The notes under the pieces: model-generated
The model's database searches: none
What the model was told of the DNA's origin: nothing
What the model saw: only the letters and a program-made list of their open reading frames with translations
Source: Thermobacillus sp. ZCTH02-B1
GTDB lineage: Bacteria > Bacillota > Bacilli > Paenibacillales > Paenibacillaceae
Length of the DNA: 45,488 nt
Assembly (NCBI RefSeq): GCF_002159085.1
Contig: NZ_LZRU01000046.1
Location: 1 to 45,488, forward strand
Direction: 5' to 3'
In this document: piece by piece, positions 38,899-45,488 of the stretch
Position numbering within the stretch: the stretch's first letter is position 1
Layout of the letters: every line of letters starts with the position of its first letter
Position numbers and translations under genes: made by a program

Positions 38899-39636
38899 AT
38901 GAAACTGACGATTTGCGAGACGGCGGACGAGCTCGGATTGGCGGCGGCGAGGGAATGCCGCAATCTCCTGCAGGAGGCGATCGAACGGCAGGGGGAAGCG
39001 CGCATCGTGCTGTCGACGGGCGCTTCGCAGTTCGAGTTTCTGAGTCATTTCGTGAAACAGGATATTGAATGGGACAAGGTGGAGATGTTTCACCTGGACG
39101 AATACGTCGGTCTGCCGGAATCCCATCCGGCCAGCTTCCGCAAATACCTGAAGGAGCGTTTCCTGCAACATGTCCCGGTGCGGAAGGCCTGGCTCATCAG
39201 CGGCGAGGGTGATTTGGAGCGAACGCTGAACCTGCTGAACGGGGCGATCCGCGAGAAGCCCGTGGATGTGGGGCTGATCGGAATCGGCGAGAACGCCCAT
39301 ATCGCGTTCAACGATCCGCCCGCCGACTTCGAGGCGGAAGAGCCTTACCGGATCGTGACACTCAATGACGCCTGCAAGCGGCAGCAGGTCAGGGAAGGCT
39401 GGTTTCCGTCAGTGGACGACGTGCCTCCGCGGGCCATCTCCATGTCCGTCCGGCAGATCCTGCGCTGCCGCCAAATCGTATCCGTCGTGCCGCGTGCGTC
39501 CAAGGCGGATGCCGTTTACAACACGTTCATGAATCCGGTTGATCCGAAGGTGCCGGCGACCATTCTGAAAACCCACCGGAGCTGGCGGCTGTTCCTGGAC
39601 AAGGAATCGGCGGCGAAGGTGTACCGATGGGCCTGA
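38899..39636 (+). CDS. nagB: Glucosamine-6-phosphate deaminase-like enzyme
   Basis: Predicted to convert glucosamine-6-phosphate (or a similar aminohexose phosphate) into fructose-6-phosphate and ammonia. The 245-residue product shows 'RIVLSTGASQFEFLSHFV', 'VEMFHLDEYVGLPESHPASF' with the catalytic Asp, 'GLIGIGENAHIAFNDPP', 'CKRQQVREGWFPS' and 'AISMSVRQIL'. Compared with classical NagB (G-x-G-x-[DN]-G-H-I-A-F-N-E-P), the Gly before His is Ala and the Glu is Asp. The 'FNDPPADF' and 'CKRQQV' features suggest a distinct subgroup of the deaminase family found beside NagA-like genes. ATG 38899 has GGGAGAGGA upstream. First gene after the LacI operator. Confidence 0.85.
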   Translation: MKLTICETADELGLAAARECRNLLQEAIERQGEARIVLSTGASQFEFLSHFVKQDIEWDKVEMFHLDEYVGLPESHPASFRKYLKERFLQHVPVRKAWLISGEGDLERTLNLLNGAIREKPVDVGLIGIGENAHIAFNDPPADFEAEEPYRIVTLNDACKRQQVREGWFPSVDDVPPRAISMSVRQILRCRQIVSVVPRASKADAVYNTFMNPVDPKVPATILKTHRSWRLFLDKESAAKVYRWA

Positions 39637-39680
39637 TGCCGCGGGAGTACGGCGCGTTGCGGAAGGCGGTGGCTTGTTGA

Positions 39681-40838
39681 ATGCGATGGATCGGGAGATT
39701 GACGGATACCGGAGAAGCGGTCGTCATTGAAGCAGAGGGTGGAATCATCAAGGGCATCGGCAGGCCGGAAGGGGCAGACGTGTCCGGCCTGCCCTGGATA
39801 TCACCGGGCTGGCTCGATCTGCAGGTGAACGGATGCGGCGGGTTTGATCTGAACGCCGATGCGGTTACCCATGAAGAGGTGGAAGGGGTGACGCGGACGC
39901 TTCACCGGCACGGCGTCGCGGCGTACCTGCCGACGATCATCACGGGGGATTTCGACCGGATGCGGCGCGGACTTCAGGCGATCGCCGCCTACGTACGCTC
40001 CGGGCAATACGCCCATGAATCGATCGTGGGCATCCATCTGGAAGGCCCGTATTTGTCCGAACTTCCCGGCAGCCGGGGCGCGCATCCGGCGCAATACATG
40101 CGCGATCCCGACTGGGAGCATTTCATGAAGCTGCAGGAGGCCGCAGACGGACTGATCACGATGGTGACGCTGGCGCCGGAACGCGACGGCGCGGTGCCGT
40201 TCATCCGCAAGCTTACGGAAAACGGGATCGTCGCGGCCATCGGCCATACGGCGGCAAGCGGCGAGCAGATCGGGCAGGCGGTGGCGGCCGGAGCGACCGT
40301 CTCCACCCACCTGGGCAACGGCTCCCAGACCATGCTTCCGCGCCATCCCAATTATATCTGGGATCAGCTCGCCGAAGACCGGCTGTGGGCGACGTTCATT
40401 CCGGACGGGCATCATCTCGCTCCGTCGGTGCTGAAGGCGATGTTGCGGGCCAAACGGGACAAGGCCATTTTCATCAGCGATTGCACCCGGTTTGCGGGCA
40501 TGCCTCCCGGGAGATACGAAAGCCCGATCGGCGGTATGGTGGAGCTGACGGCGGAAGGACGGCTGCATATGGCGGAGAACCCCGAAATTTTCGCCGGTTC
40601 CGCGTTGCTCCTGGATACCGGAATCGGGATCGCCGTGCGGCATACGGACTTGACGCTGGCGGAGGCGGTGCAGGCCGTGACGCTGCGCCCGGCCCGCGCG
40701 ATCGGCCGCGAAGCCCTGGGTGCGCTGGCTGCCGGCAATCCGGCGAACCTGACGCTGTTCGATTTCGATCCGGAAAGCGGAATCGTCTCGGTCCGGGAAA
40801 CCGTGGTGGCGGGCCGTACGGTTTACCGCGGGCGATAA
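39681..40838 (+). CDS. nagA: N-acetylglucosamine-6-phosphate deacetylase-like amidohydrolase
   Basis: Predicted to remove the acetyl group of GlcNAc-6-phosphate, feeding the deaminase encoded 44 bp upstream. The 385-residue amidohydrolase has 'WISPGWLDLQVNGCGGFDLN', metal-binding Glu in 'VGIHLEGPYLSELPG', His in 'IGHTAASGEQIGQAV' and 'VSTHLGNGSQTMLPRHPN', 'FIPDGHHL' and the catalytic Asp in 'IFISDCTRFAGMPPG'. Classical NagA reads 'THLFNAM' and 'DGIH' at equivalent places, so this is a divergent branch, matching the variant NagB. The sugar may thus be a relative of GlcNAc. No kinase gene lies in the cluster, so phosphorylation of imported sugar must come from elsewhere. Confidence 0.85.
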   Translation: MRWIGRLTDTGEAVVIEAEGGIIKGIGRPEGADVSGLPWISPGWLDLQVNGCGGFDLNADAVTHEEVEGVTRTLHRHGVAAYLPTIITGDFDRMRRGLQAIAAYVRSGQYAHESIVGIHLEGPYLSELPGSRGAHPAQYMRDPDWEHFMKLQEAADGLITMVTLAPERDGAVPFIRKLTENGIVAAIGHTAASGEQIGQAVAAGATVSTHLGNGSQTMLPRHPNYIWDQLAEDRLWATFIPDGHHLAPSVLKAMLRAKRDKAIFISDCTRFAGMPPGRYESPIGGMVELTAEGRLHMAENPEIFAGSALLLDTGIGIAVRHTDLTLAEAVQAVTLRPARAIGREALGALAAGNPANLTLFDFDPESGIVSVRETVVAGRTVYRGR

Positions 40839-40926
40839 GCCTGAGCGCGGCGATCGGTCGGTAACGGCGCCGGATGCGGCGGTCCGGAAAATGTTCCGGC
40901 TGCGCGTCGCACCGGCGCCTTTTCCT

Positions 40927-40935
40927 GTTATAATG
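40927..40935 (+). promoter_or_regulatory. Extended -10 promoter of the capA-like gene
   Basis: TGTTATAAT (40927-40935) combines an extended -10 TG with perfect TATAAT; no good -35 element is present. An imperfect hairpin CCGGAA/TTCCGG lies upstream. Confidence 0.55.
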
Positions 40936-40970
40936 GATGGGAAATATTTGCCCGAGGGGAATCGCACGGA

Positions 40971-42326
40971 ATGGTGCTATCGCGGACAGAATCGCGCGCG
41001 CGGGAACGGAGGAAGCGCAGGCGGCGGATGCGCCGGCTCGCGGCGTTGAACATCATCATGCTGATCGCCATTGCCGCCATGGTGTACGGGCTTGCCCGGG
41101 GAGATCGGATCGGAGGCGGAGAAGGCGGCGCCGGCGCGCCGAGTCCGGCGGTGGCAAACCTTGAAGAGACGGCGCCGGAACCCGGTGATGGCGTCCGGCC
41201 TTCCGGCGGGAACGGATACACGGATGACGGTCATCCGGCGGAGGATGAGGCCGCCGGGCCGCCCGGCAGCGGGGGCGGCGAGCCCGCCCCGCCGGAAGGG
41301 AATGCTCCGGAACGGGCCGACGGGACGATCCGGATCGCGTTCGTCGGCGATCTTCTGCTCGCGTCATCCGTCGAGAAGCTGATGCGCCGCGAAGGTCTGG
41401 ATTATCCGTTCGCCAAGGCGAAACCGTATCTGTCCGAACCGGATCTTACGGTCGGCAACCTTGAACATCCGGTTACGACGCGCGGCACGCCGGCCGAGAA
41501 CAAGCAGTACGTGTTCAAGGGCAGCCCGGACCTGCTGCCTTCGCTCCGCGAGGCGGGATTCGACTTCGTCGCGCTCGCGAACAACCATACGCTCGACCAG
41601 GGCGTCGAAGGGCTGCTGGATACGATCGATCATCTGAACGAAGCGGGCATCGCGCACGCGGGAGCCGGGAGAAACGACGAAGAGGCGTTCAGGCCGGCCG
41701 TTTTCGAAGTGAAGGGAAGATCGATCGCGATCTTCAGCTTCAGCCGCGTCGTGCCGGAGGTGTCCTGGAAGGCGGACCGGAACCATCCCGGCGTCGCGGA
41801 GACGTATGATTCGCGCCGGGCGGTGGCGGCGATCAGTCGGGCGAAGGAAGCGCACGATCTTGTCATCGTATACGCCCACTGGGGCGAGGAGCTCAGCTAC
41901 ACGCCGCGCGACATCGAGAAGAAGCTGGCCCGGGAATACATCGACGCCGGAGCGGATATTGTCGTCGGCTCGCATCCGCACGTGCTGCAGGGCTTCGAAT
42001 ATTATAATGGCGGGTGGATTGCCTACAGCCTCGGCAATTTCGTGTTCAACCCGACGAAGAACACGGAAACGCGCGACACCGGCGTGCTGAACGCGGTATG
42101 CCCGAAGGACGGAAGCTGCGGGCTGGCGTTCGTGCCGATGCGGGCGGTCGAGCCGGCGCGCCCGGAACCGCTGGAAGGCGAAGAACGGCGGGCGATGTTC
42201 GAACGCCTCGAGCAGCTCTCGTTCGGCGTCGCGATCGATGAAGACGGCCGGCTTCGTCCGGCTCCGGTGCGTTCCGGCGGGGAGACGGAGGAAGCCGGAG
42301 AAGCCGTAGAAGCCGGGACGCCTTGA
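40971..42326 (+). CDS. CapA-family membrane-anchored metallophosphatase-like protein
   Basis: The 451-residue protein has a very basic N-terminus ('RARERRKRRRRMRRL'), one membrane helix ('ALNIIMLIAIAAMVYGLAR'), a Gly/Pro/Glu-rich linker (about 45-115) and a CapA/PgsA-type domain outside the membrane. Domain marks are 'IRIAFVGDLLLASSVEKLM', 'DLTVGNLEHPVT', 'FDFVALANNHTLDQGVEGLL', 'DLVIVYAHWGEELSYTP', 'GADIVVGSHPHVLQGFEYYN' and 'AYSLGNFVFNP', the metal ligands of the calcineurin-like fold. CapA proteins take part in poly-gamma-glutamate synthesis, but no capB/capC genes are here, so it is one of the stand-alone members whose role is unknown. GAGGGG precedes the ATG. Confidence 0.87.
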   Translation: MVLSRTESRARERRKRRRRMRRLAALNIIMLIAIAAMVYGLARGDRIGGGEGGAGAPSPAVANLEETAPEPGDGVRPSGGNGYTDDGHPAEDEAAGPPGSGGGEPAPPEGNAPERADGTIRIAFVGDLLLASSVEKLMRREGLDYPFAKAKPYLSEPDLTVGNLEHPVTTRGTPAENKQYVFKGSPDLLPSLREAGFDFVALANNHTLDQGVEGLLDTIDHLNEAGIAHAGAGRNDEEAFRPAVFEVKGRSIAIFSFSRVVPEVSWKADRNHPGVAETYDSRRAVAAISRAKEAHDLVIVYAHWGEELSYTPRDIEKKLAREYIDAGADIVVGSHPHVLQGFEYYNGGWIAYSLGNFVFNPTKNTETRDTGVLNAVCPKDGSCGLAFVPMRAVEPARPEPLEGEERRAMFERLEQLSFGVAIDEDGRLRPAPVRSGGETEEAGEAVEAGTP

Positions 42327-42373
42327 GCGGTACGGCCGGCGCGGCTAGCGATATGGAAGGAGAACAGGCGACG

Positions 42374-43129
42374 ATGGGAATGGCCAATCCGTGCTGCGCA
42401 CACCGGGGGGCTTCCGGTCTTGCGCCCGAGAACACGCTTGCCGCAATGAAGCGGGCGCTCGATTTTCCGTTCGTGGAATGGATCGAACTGGACGTGCAGC
42501 TTTCGAAGGACGGTGTGCCGGTCGTCATCCACGACGACACGGTGGACCGGACCACCGACCGAAAGGGGCGCGTGGCCGATTTCACGGCGAAGGAGCTTCA
42601 GGCGATGGACGCGGGAAGCTGGTTCTCGCCGGAGTTCCGCGGAGAGCCCGTGCCGACGCTGGAGCAGGTGCTGGATCTGATTGCGGGCCGGTGCAAGCTC
42701 AACATCGAGCTGAAGACGTACGGCGGCCGCTATCCCGGGCTGGAGGCCGCGGTCGCCGGCCTGCTCCGGCGACGCGGCCTGATCCGGGACGCCGTCATCA
42801 CGTCGTTCGATCCTCTCGCGCTCAGGCGCGTGAAGGAGGCGGAGAGCGGGATCCGAACGGGGCTCATCATCGACGCCGCTCCGCCCGGGCTTGAGCAGGC
42901 GCTCGCGCGGATCGGCGCGACGTTCCTGTCGATCGGCTGGACGAGGCTGACGGCGAAGCGGATGGCGTCGTTCCGCCGAGCCGGACTCACCGTCATGGCC
43001 TGGACGGTGGACCGGAAAGCCTCGATGCGGAAAATCGCCGCGATGGGCGAAGACATCATCATCTGCACGAACCGGCCCGACCGGTACGGAGAGCTGCGGG
43101 AAGGACGCCGTTTGGCGTGGTTCGGATGA
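42374..43129 (+). CDS. Glycerophosphodiester phosphodiesterase
   Basis: Hydrolyses glycerophosphodiesters to glycerol-3-phosphate and an alcohol. The 251-residue GDPD-family protein starts at ATG 42374 (AAGGAG about 11 nt upstream); a TTG at 42323 in frame is less likely. Key stretches are 'CCAHRGASGLAPENTLAAMK' (catalytic His/Arg and Glu-Asn), 'WIELDVQLSKDGVPVVIHDD' (metal Glu/Asp and second His), 'CKLNIELKTYGGRYPGLEA', 'ITSFDPLALRRVKEAE' and 'VMAWTVDRKASMRKIAAMGE'. No signal peptide, so cytoplasmic. It lies 47 bp after the CapA-like gene and is probably co-transcribed. Confidence 0.9.
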   Translation: MGMANPCCAHRGASGLAPENTLAAMKRALDFPFVEWIELDVQLSKDGVPVVIHDDTVDRTTDRKGRVADFTAKELQAMDAGSWFSPEFRGEPVPTLEQVLDLIAGRCKLNIELKTYGGRYPGLEAAVAGLLRRRGLIRDAVITSFDPLALRRVKEAESGIRTGLIIDAAPPGLEQALARIGATFLSIGWTRLTAKRMASFRRAGLTVMAWTVDRKASMRKIAAMGEDIIICTNRPDRYGELREGRRLAWFG

Positions 43130-43294
43130 CGGCGGATTCGTCCGGCGCGCACCGCATGACGGCGGAAGCCGGGCGACGGCCGTTTGACGGCGGAAGCGCC
43201 CGAAGACGGATTCCCTTGACGCGATGGAATCGCGTGGCGACGGATTCCCTGGACATTGGAATCGGAGAAGACGGATTCACCGACGGCGGAATGA
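43130..43294. repeat. Degenerate GACGG-repeat spacer
   Basis: The spacer after the GDPD gene holds four copies of GACGGCGGA (starting near 43133, 43158, 43187 and 43282) and three of GACGGATTC (near 43204, 43240 and 43270), the middle ones extending to GACGGATTCCCT. The pattern looks like decayed tandem duplication. No ORF of note. Confidence 0.5.
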
Positions 43295-43338
43295 CAACGG
43301 CCGGCAGGCGCCTGCGGCGCCCGTCCGGCCGTTGTTTT
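43295..43338. terminator. Bidirectional terminator, GDPD gene / HD-GYP pseudogene
   Basis: CAACGGCCGG (43295-43304) pairs with CCGGCCGTTG (43325-43334) with an inner GGCGC/GCGCC stem and TTTT after it on the plus strand. Confidence 0.82.
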
Positions 43339-43339
43339 C

Positions 43340-44252
43340 TCATTCCTGCAGTTCGTCCCTGTAACGGTCACGCACTTCGAGGATGCGCGGCAGCTCTTCC
43401 ATGAAGACATCCACGAGCTGCGGATCGAAATGCCGTCCGCGCTCCTCGCGGAACAGGGTGAGGATGCGGTCGAGCTCCCAGGCCTTCTTGTAGACCCGGT
43501 CGCTGCCGAGCGCGTCGAACACGTCGGCCACCGCCGTGATTCGTCCGTACAGGTGGATCTCCTCGCCCTTCAGGCCGCGCGGATAGCCGGTGCCGTCCCA
43601 CTTCTCGTGGTGCTCGTACCTTGACGTGGTTGCCCGTCTCCTTCGACCGGCTCTCGCCGACCTCTCCCATCCGGAAAATGATCTCCTTCTGCGTGGCGAC
43701 GATCTCCTCGTGCAGCATGACCGATTCGAGCGACTTGCCCGCATAGGAGGCGGCGAGCGACAGATATTCGAGATCGCGCTGCGTGAAGACGCCTTCCTTC
43801 GTCATCTTGTTGATGGCCTGGTAGGCGCCGATGACGTTGCCGTCGCTGCCGACGAACGGCACGGTGATGACGGACTTCGTCCGGTAGCCCGTCTTGCGGT
43901 CGTTCTCCGCGTTGTGGCGCGGGTCCTTGTACGCGTCCTCGATCAGCAGCGGCTGGCCGGTCGCGATCGAATAGCCGACGAATCCCGAGCAGATCGGGAC
44001 GCGGATCTCGACGACCCCGTGGGCGAATATCGTGAACAGCTCGCCCCGTTTGTGGTCGATCAGCCAGACGGTGCAGCGGTCGGACAGGATCATCTCCCGC
44101 CCCATGTTCGCCATCAGGACAAGCACATGGTGCAGATTGCGTTCGTTCGCGATCTTTGCGGTATAATCGGAAATGATGCGAAGGAGCTGCCCGGGGGTGT
44201 GCGCCTCCTTCAGCCGGGGCTCCCGTTCGAATTCGGTCGGATCATCGGGCAA
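43340..44252 (-). pseudogene. GAF / HD-GYP phosphodiesterase gene with internal deletion and frameshift
   Basis: Reading in minus sense from TTG 44252 (AAGGAG 9 nt upstream), the product has a GAF sensor domain: 'LLRIISDYTAKIANERNLHH', 'EMILSDRCTVWLIDHKRGEL', 'FVGYSIATGQPLLIEDAYKD' and 'GNVIGAYQAINKMTKEGVFT'. It then enters an HD-GYP domain: 'EIIFRMGEVGESRSKETGNH'. Right after 'NHVK' (about 43620) the frame is lost. The next recognisable HD-GYP sequence, 'EHHEKWDGTGYPRGLKGEE', 'VADVFDALGSDRVYKKAWEL' and 'GRHFDPQLVDVFMEELPRI', continues in another frame to a stop at 43340. About 80 residues normally lying between these parts, including the catalytic His-Asp pair (HDIGK), are missing. The gene therefore cannot make an active cyclic-di-GMP phosphodiesterase, unless the junction is an assembly error. 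Confidence 0.82.
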
Positions 44253-44402
44253 ACCGCGACACTCCTTGCAGGCGGCAAACCTCGTCTTCCGCAAAAAAAT
44301 GGAACTTGCATGAAAAAATTCGACACAAATCGCACAACTCCTGCCGTTTGCGGCAGCATCTTCTCCGTTCGGCGGGAGCGATTCCGAAAGGGAGTACTGC
44401 GG

Positions 44403-45245
44403 ATGGTGGAAGCATGGAACGCCCCGTTGCCGCTGCGGTGGGCGGCGGGGCTTGCGGGCGCCGGGCTGATCGCCTGGATCGCGTGGCGCGGACGGGCGCT
44501 CACCGCGTCCGGCGCCTGGTCCGCCGCGGCGATGGGCGGGGGCTACTTCGCGCTCGGCGGGCCTTTCTGGTACGGCCTGCTGCTTGCTTTTTTCATGACC
44601 TCCGTCTTCTGGTCCCGCTGGAAGCGTCATGCCCGGAGCAAAAGGGAAGCGGAGAAGCGCTACGCGAAGACCGGCCGGCGTGATGCCGGCCAGGTGTGGG
44701 CGAACGGCGGCGTCGGCCTGGCGCTTCTTGCGGCCTATGCGATCCGTCCGGAACCGCTGATCGCCGCCGCCTTCGTCGGCGTCATGGCGTCCGTGAACGC
44801 GGACACGTGGGCGACGGAGATCGGCGCGCTCAGCCGGGCGGAGCCGCGTTCCGTGCTGACCGGCCGCGCGGTGCCGGCAGGAACGAGCGGCGGGGTGACC
44901 CCGCTCGGCACGGCCGCCGCGCTGGCGGGAGCGGCGCTCATCGGCGCCGCGGCCGCGCTGCTTGGCGGCGGCGCCGCCACGGGCCTTCCGGCGGGTGCGC
45001 TGGTCGCCCTCGCCGCGGCGAGCGGACTCGCCGGCGCGATGGCCGACTCGCTGCTCGGCGCCTGGCAGCAGGGGCTGTACCGCTGTCTGGTGTGCGGTGA
45101 GCTGACGGAACGGACCGTCCATTGCGGCGAGCCGGCGCTTCACGCCCAGGGGCGCCGCTGGATGACGAACGATGCGGTCAATTGTCTTTCGTCGGTCGTT
45201 GCCGGGGGGATCGCTGCACTGATTGCGCTGCCCGCGGCCATATGA
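44403..45245 (+). CDS. DUF92 integral membrane protein (VTE6-like)
   Basis: The 280-residue protein has six or seven membrane helices and the DUF92 pattern: 'ALTASGAWSAAAMGGGYFAL', 'SVFWSRWKRHARSKREAEKR', 'GQVWANGGVGLALLAAYAIR', 'VMASVNADTWATEIGALS', 'VPAGTSGGVTPLGTAAALAG' and 'WMTNDAVNCLSSVVAGGIAA'. Plant and cyanobacterial members include VTE6, a phytyl-phosphate kinase, and the family resembles CDP-diglyceride-type isoprenoid kinases; the bacterial role is not established. A Cys-rich loop ('YRCLVCGELTERTVHCGEPA') near the C-terminus might bind zinc. GGGAG precedes the ATG. It is divergent from the HD-GYP pseudogene. Confidence 0.82.
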   Translation: MVEAWNAPLPLRWAAGLAGAGLIAWIAWRGRALTASGAWSAAAMGGGYFALGGPFWYGLLLAFFMTSVFWSRWKRHARSKREAEKRYAKTGRRDAGQVWANGGVGLALLAAYAIRPEPLIAAAFVGVMASVNADTWATEIGALSRAEPRSVLTGRAVPAGTSGGVTPLGTAAALAGAALIGAAAALLGGGAATGLPAGALVALAAASGLAGAMADSLLGAWQQGLYRCLVCGELTERTVHCGEPALHAQGRRWMTNDAVNCLSSVVAGGIAALIALPAAI

Positions 45246-45249
45246 AGAA

Positions 45250-45274
45250 CGACCGACCCGCAAGGGTCGGCCGT
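45250..45274 (+). terminator. Intrinsic terminator after the DUF92 gene
   Basis: CCGACCC-GCAA-GGGTCGG (about 45252-45269) followed by CCGTTT. Weak T-run but a perfect 7-bp stem. Confidence 0.7.
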
Positions 45275-45317
45275 TTCAGACTGTCGACAAAGTCCCTGTC
45301 GATAGTCTTTTTTATAC
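45275..45317 (+). terminator. Hairpin at the IS1182-family element end
   Basis: AGACTGTCGAC and GTCGATAGTCT pair over 11 bp with one G-U-type mismatch and a 9-nt loop, followed by TTTTTTAT. It probably forms part of the terminal repeat of the insertion sequence and would also shield the transposase gene from outside transcription. Confidence 0.6.
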
Positions 45318-45392
45318 AATAAAACTTTACCCATTCACCGCGGTAATATGTTATAATAATGGCAAGGATTCTCTGCGTTGGAGTGATTGCTG

Positions 45393-45488
45393 TTGCTCAG
45401 GAAAACGGGCTATGAAGGACGCACCCAACTTTCCCTCGTGTCGCTCGATGAACTCGTCCCGGAAGATCATCTGGTGCGGAAAATCGAA
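45393..45488 (+). mobile_element. IS1182-family transposase, first 32 codons (runs off the window edge)
   Basis: From TTG 45393 (GGAG 9 nt upstream) the frame reads MLRKTGYEGRTQLSLVSLDE and then 'LVPEDHLVRKIE' to the end of the window. This is the highly typical opening of IS1182-family DDE transposases ('..vslddLVPeDHLlRkIe'). The catalytic part lies outside. TATAAT at 45352-45357 may be its -10 element. Two different insertion sequences thus bracket the window. Confidence 0.87.

Noticed and set aside
40971..42326. Poly-gamma-glutamate capsule operon
   Set aside because: No capB, capC or capE homologue adjoins the CapA-like gene.
43368..45263. Treating the 631-codon minus-strand frame as one intact protein
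   Set aside because: Only the middle part (from 44252) carries GAF and HD-GYP sequence. The upstream part is antisense to the DUF92 gene and the end is out of frame with HD-GYP.
1..45488. Composite transposon bounded by the two insertion sequences
   Set aside because: The two elements belong to different families and the DNA between them is mostly core genes (secDF, hemEHY, murI), so mobilisation as a unit is unlikely.

Overview
The window looks like chromosomal DNA of a GC-rich member of the Paenibacillaceae (Thermobacillus, Cohnella or high-GC Paenibacillus type). The inference rests on a Gram-positive gene repertoire: LtaS-type lipoteichoic acid synthase, fused SecDF, coproporphyrin-branch haem genes hemE-hemH-hemY, YtxG/YtxH, YuzB and YutE homologues, an SLH-domain surface protein, 'copper amine oxidase N-terminal' (stalk) domains, strong GGAGG ribosome-binding sites and TTGACA/TATAAT promoters. 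No rRNA, tRNA or CRISPR was seen.

Layout. 1-650: the 5' part of an insertion-sequence transposase running off the left edge; it appears to have cut a small sigma-factor-like gene. 650-2750: a secreted stalk-domain protein behind an ECF-type promoter, and a convergent unrecognised beta-rich protein. 2750-6170: an arabinose block, with a GH51 arabinofuranosidase and a LacI regulator. 6170-8290: a large SLH-domain exoprotein. 8460-10195: the KhtU/KhtT potassium/proton antiporter pair. 10312-12795: a UbiD-type decarboxylase and a TerB-like protein. 13011-14759: a GH13 cyclomaltodextrinase on the minus strand, behind a leader that carries its own terminator. 15112-16353: a free-standing endolysin/holin pair. 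16459-20915: small conserved genes (orphan CuA cupredoxin, Dabb, HepT-like YutE, SufR-like regulator, YtxG/YtxH). 21054-28083: AraC regulator, glutamate racemase, YuzB, LTA synthase, O-methyltransferase, MFS exporter, small exoprotein. 28159-34057: secDF, then hemE-hemH-hemY. 34250-40838: a sugar ABC importer, a LacI repressor and nagB/nagA. 40971-45245: CapA-like protein, GDPD phosphodiesterase, a broken GAF/HD-GYP gene and a DUF92 membrane protein. 45265-end: the left end of an IS1182-family element.

Working together. The clearest unit is the amino-sugar locus at 34-41 kb. Near-identical palindromes with core AATCGATT lie in front of the ABC importer, the LacI gene and nagB-nagA. This predicts a self-contained, autoregulated regulon for uptake and breakdown of an N-acetylhexosamine-type sugar. 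A second LacI system with a GAAAGCGCTTTC-type operator probably controls the arabinofuranosidase and perhaps the SLH protein.

Other points of interest are the phage-free lysis cassette, the attenuator-like leader of the GH13 gene, the stacked hairpins at 2.8-3.0 kb and the internally deleted HD-GYP gene. I found no convincing new defence or mobile system.
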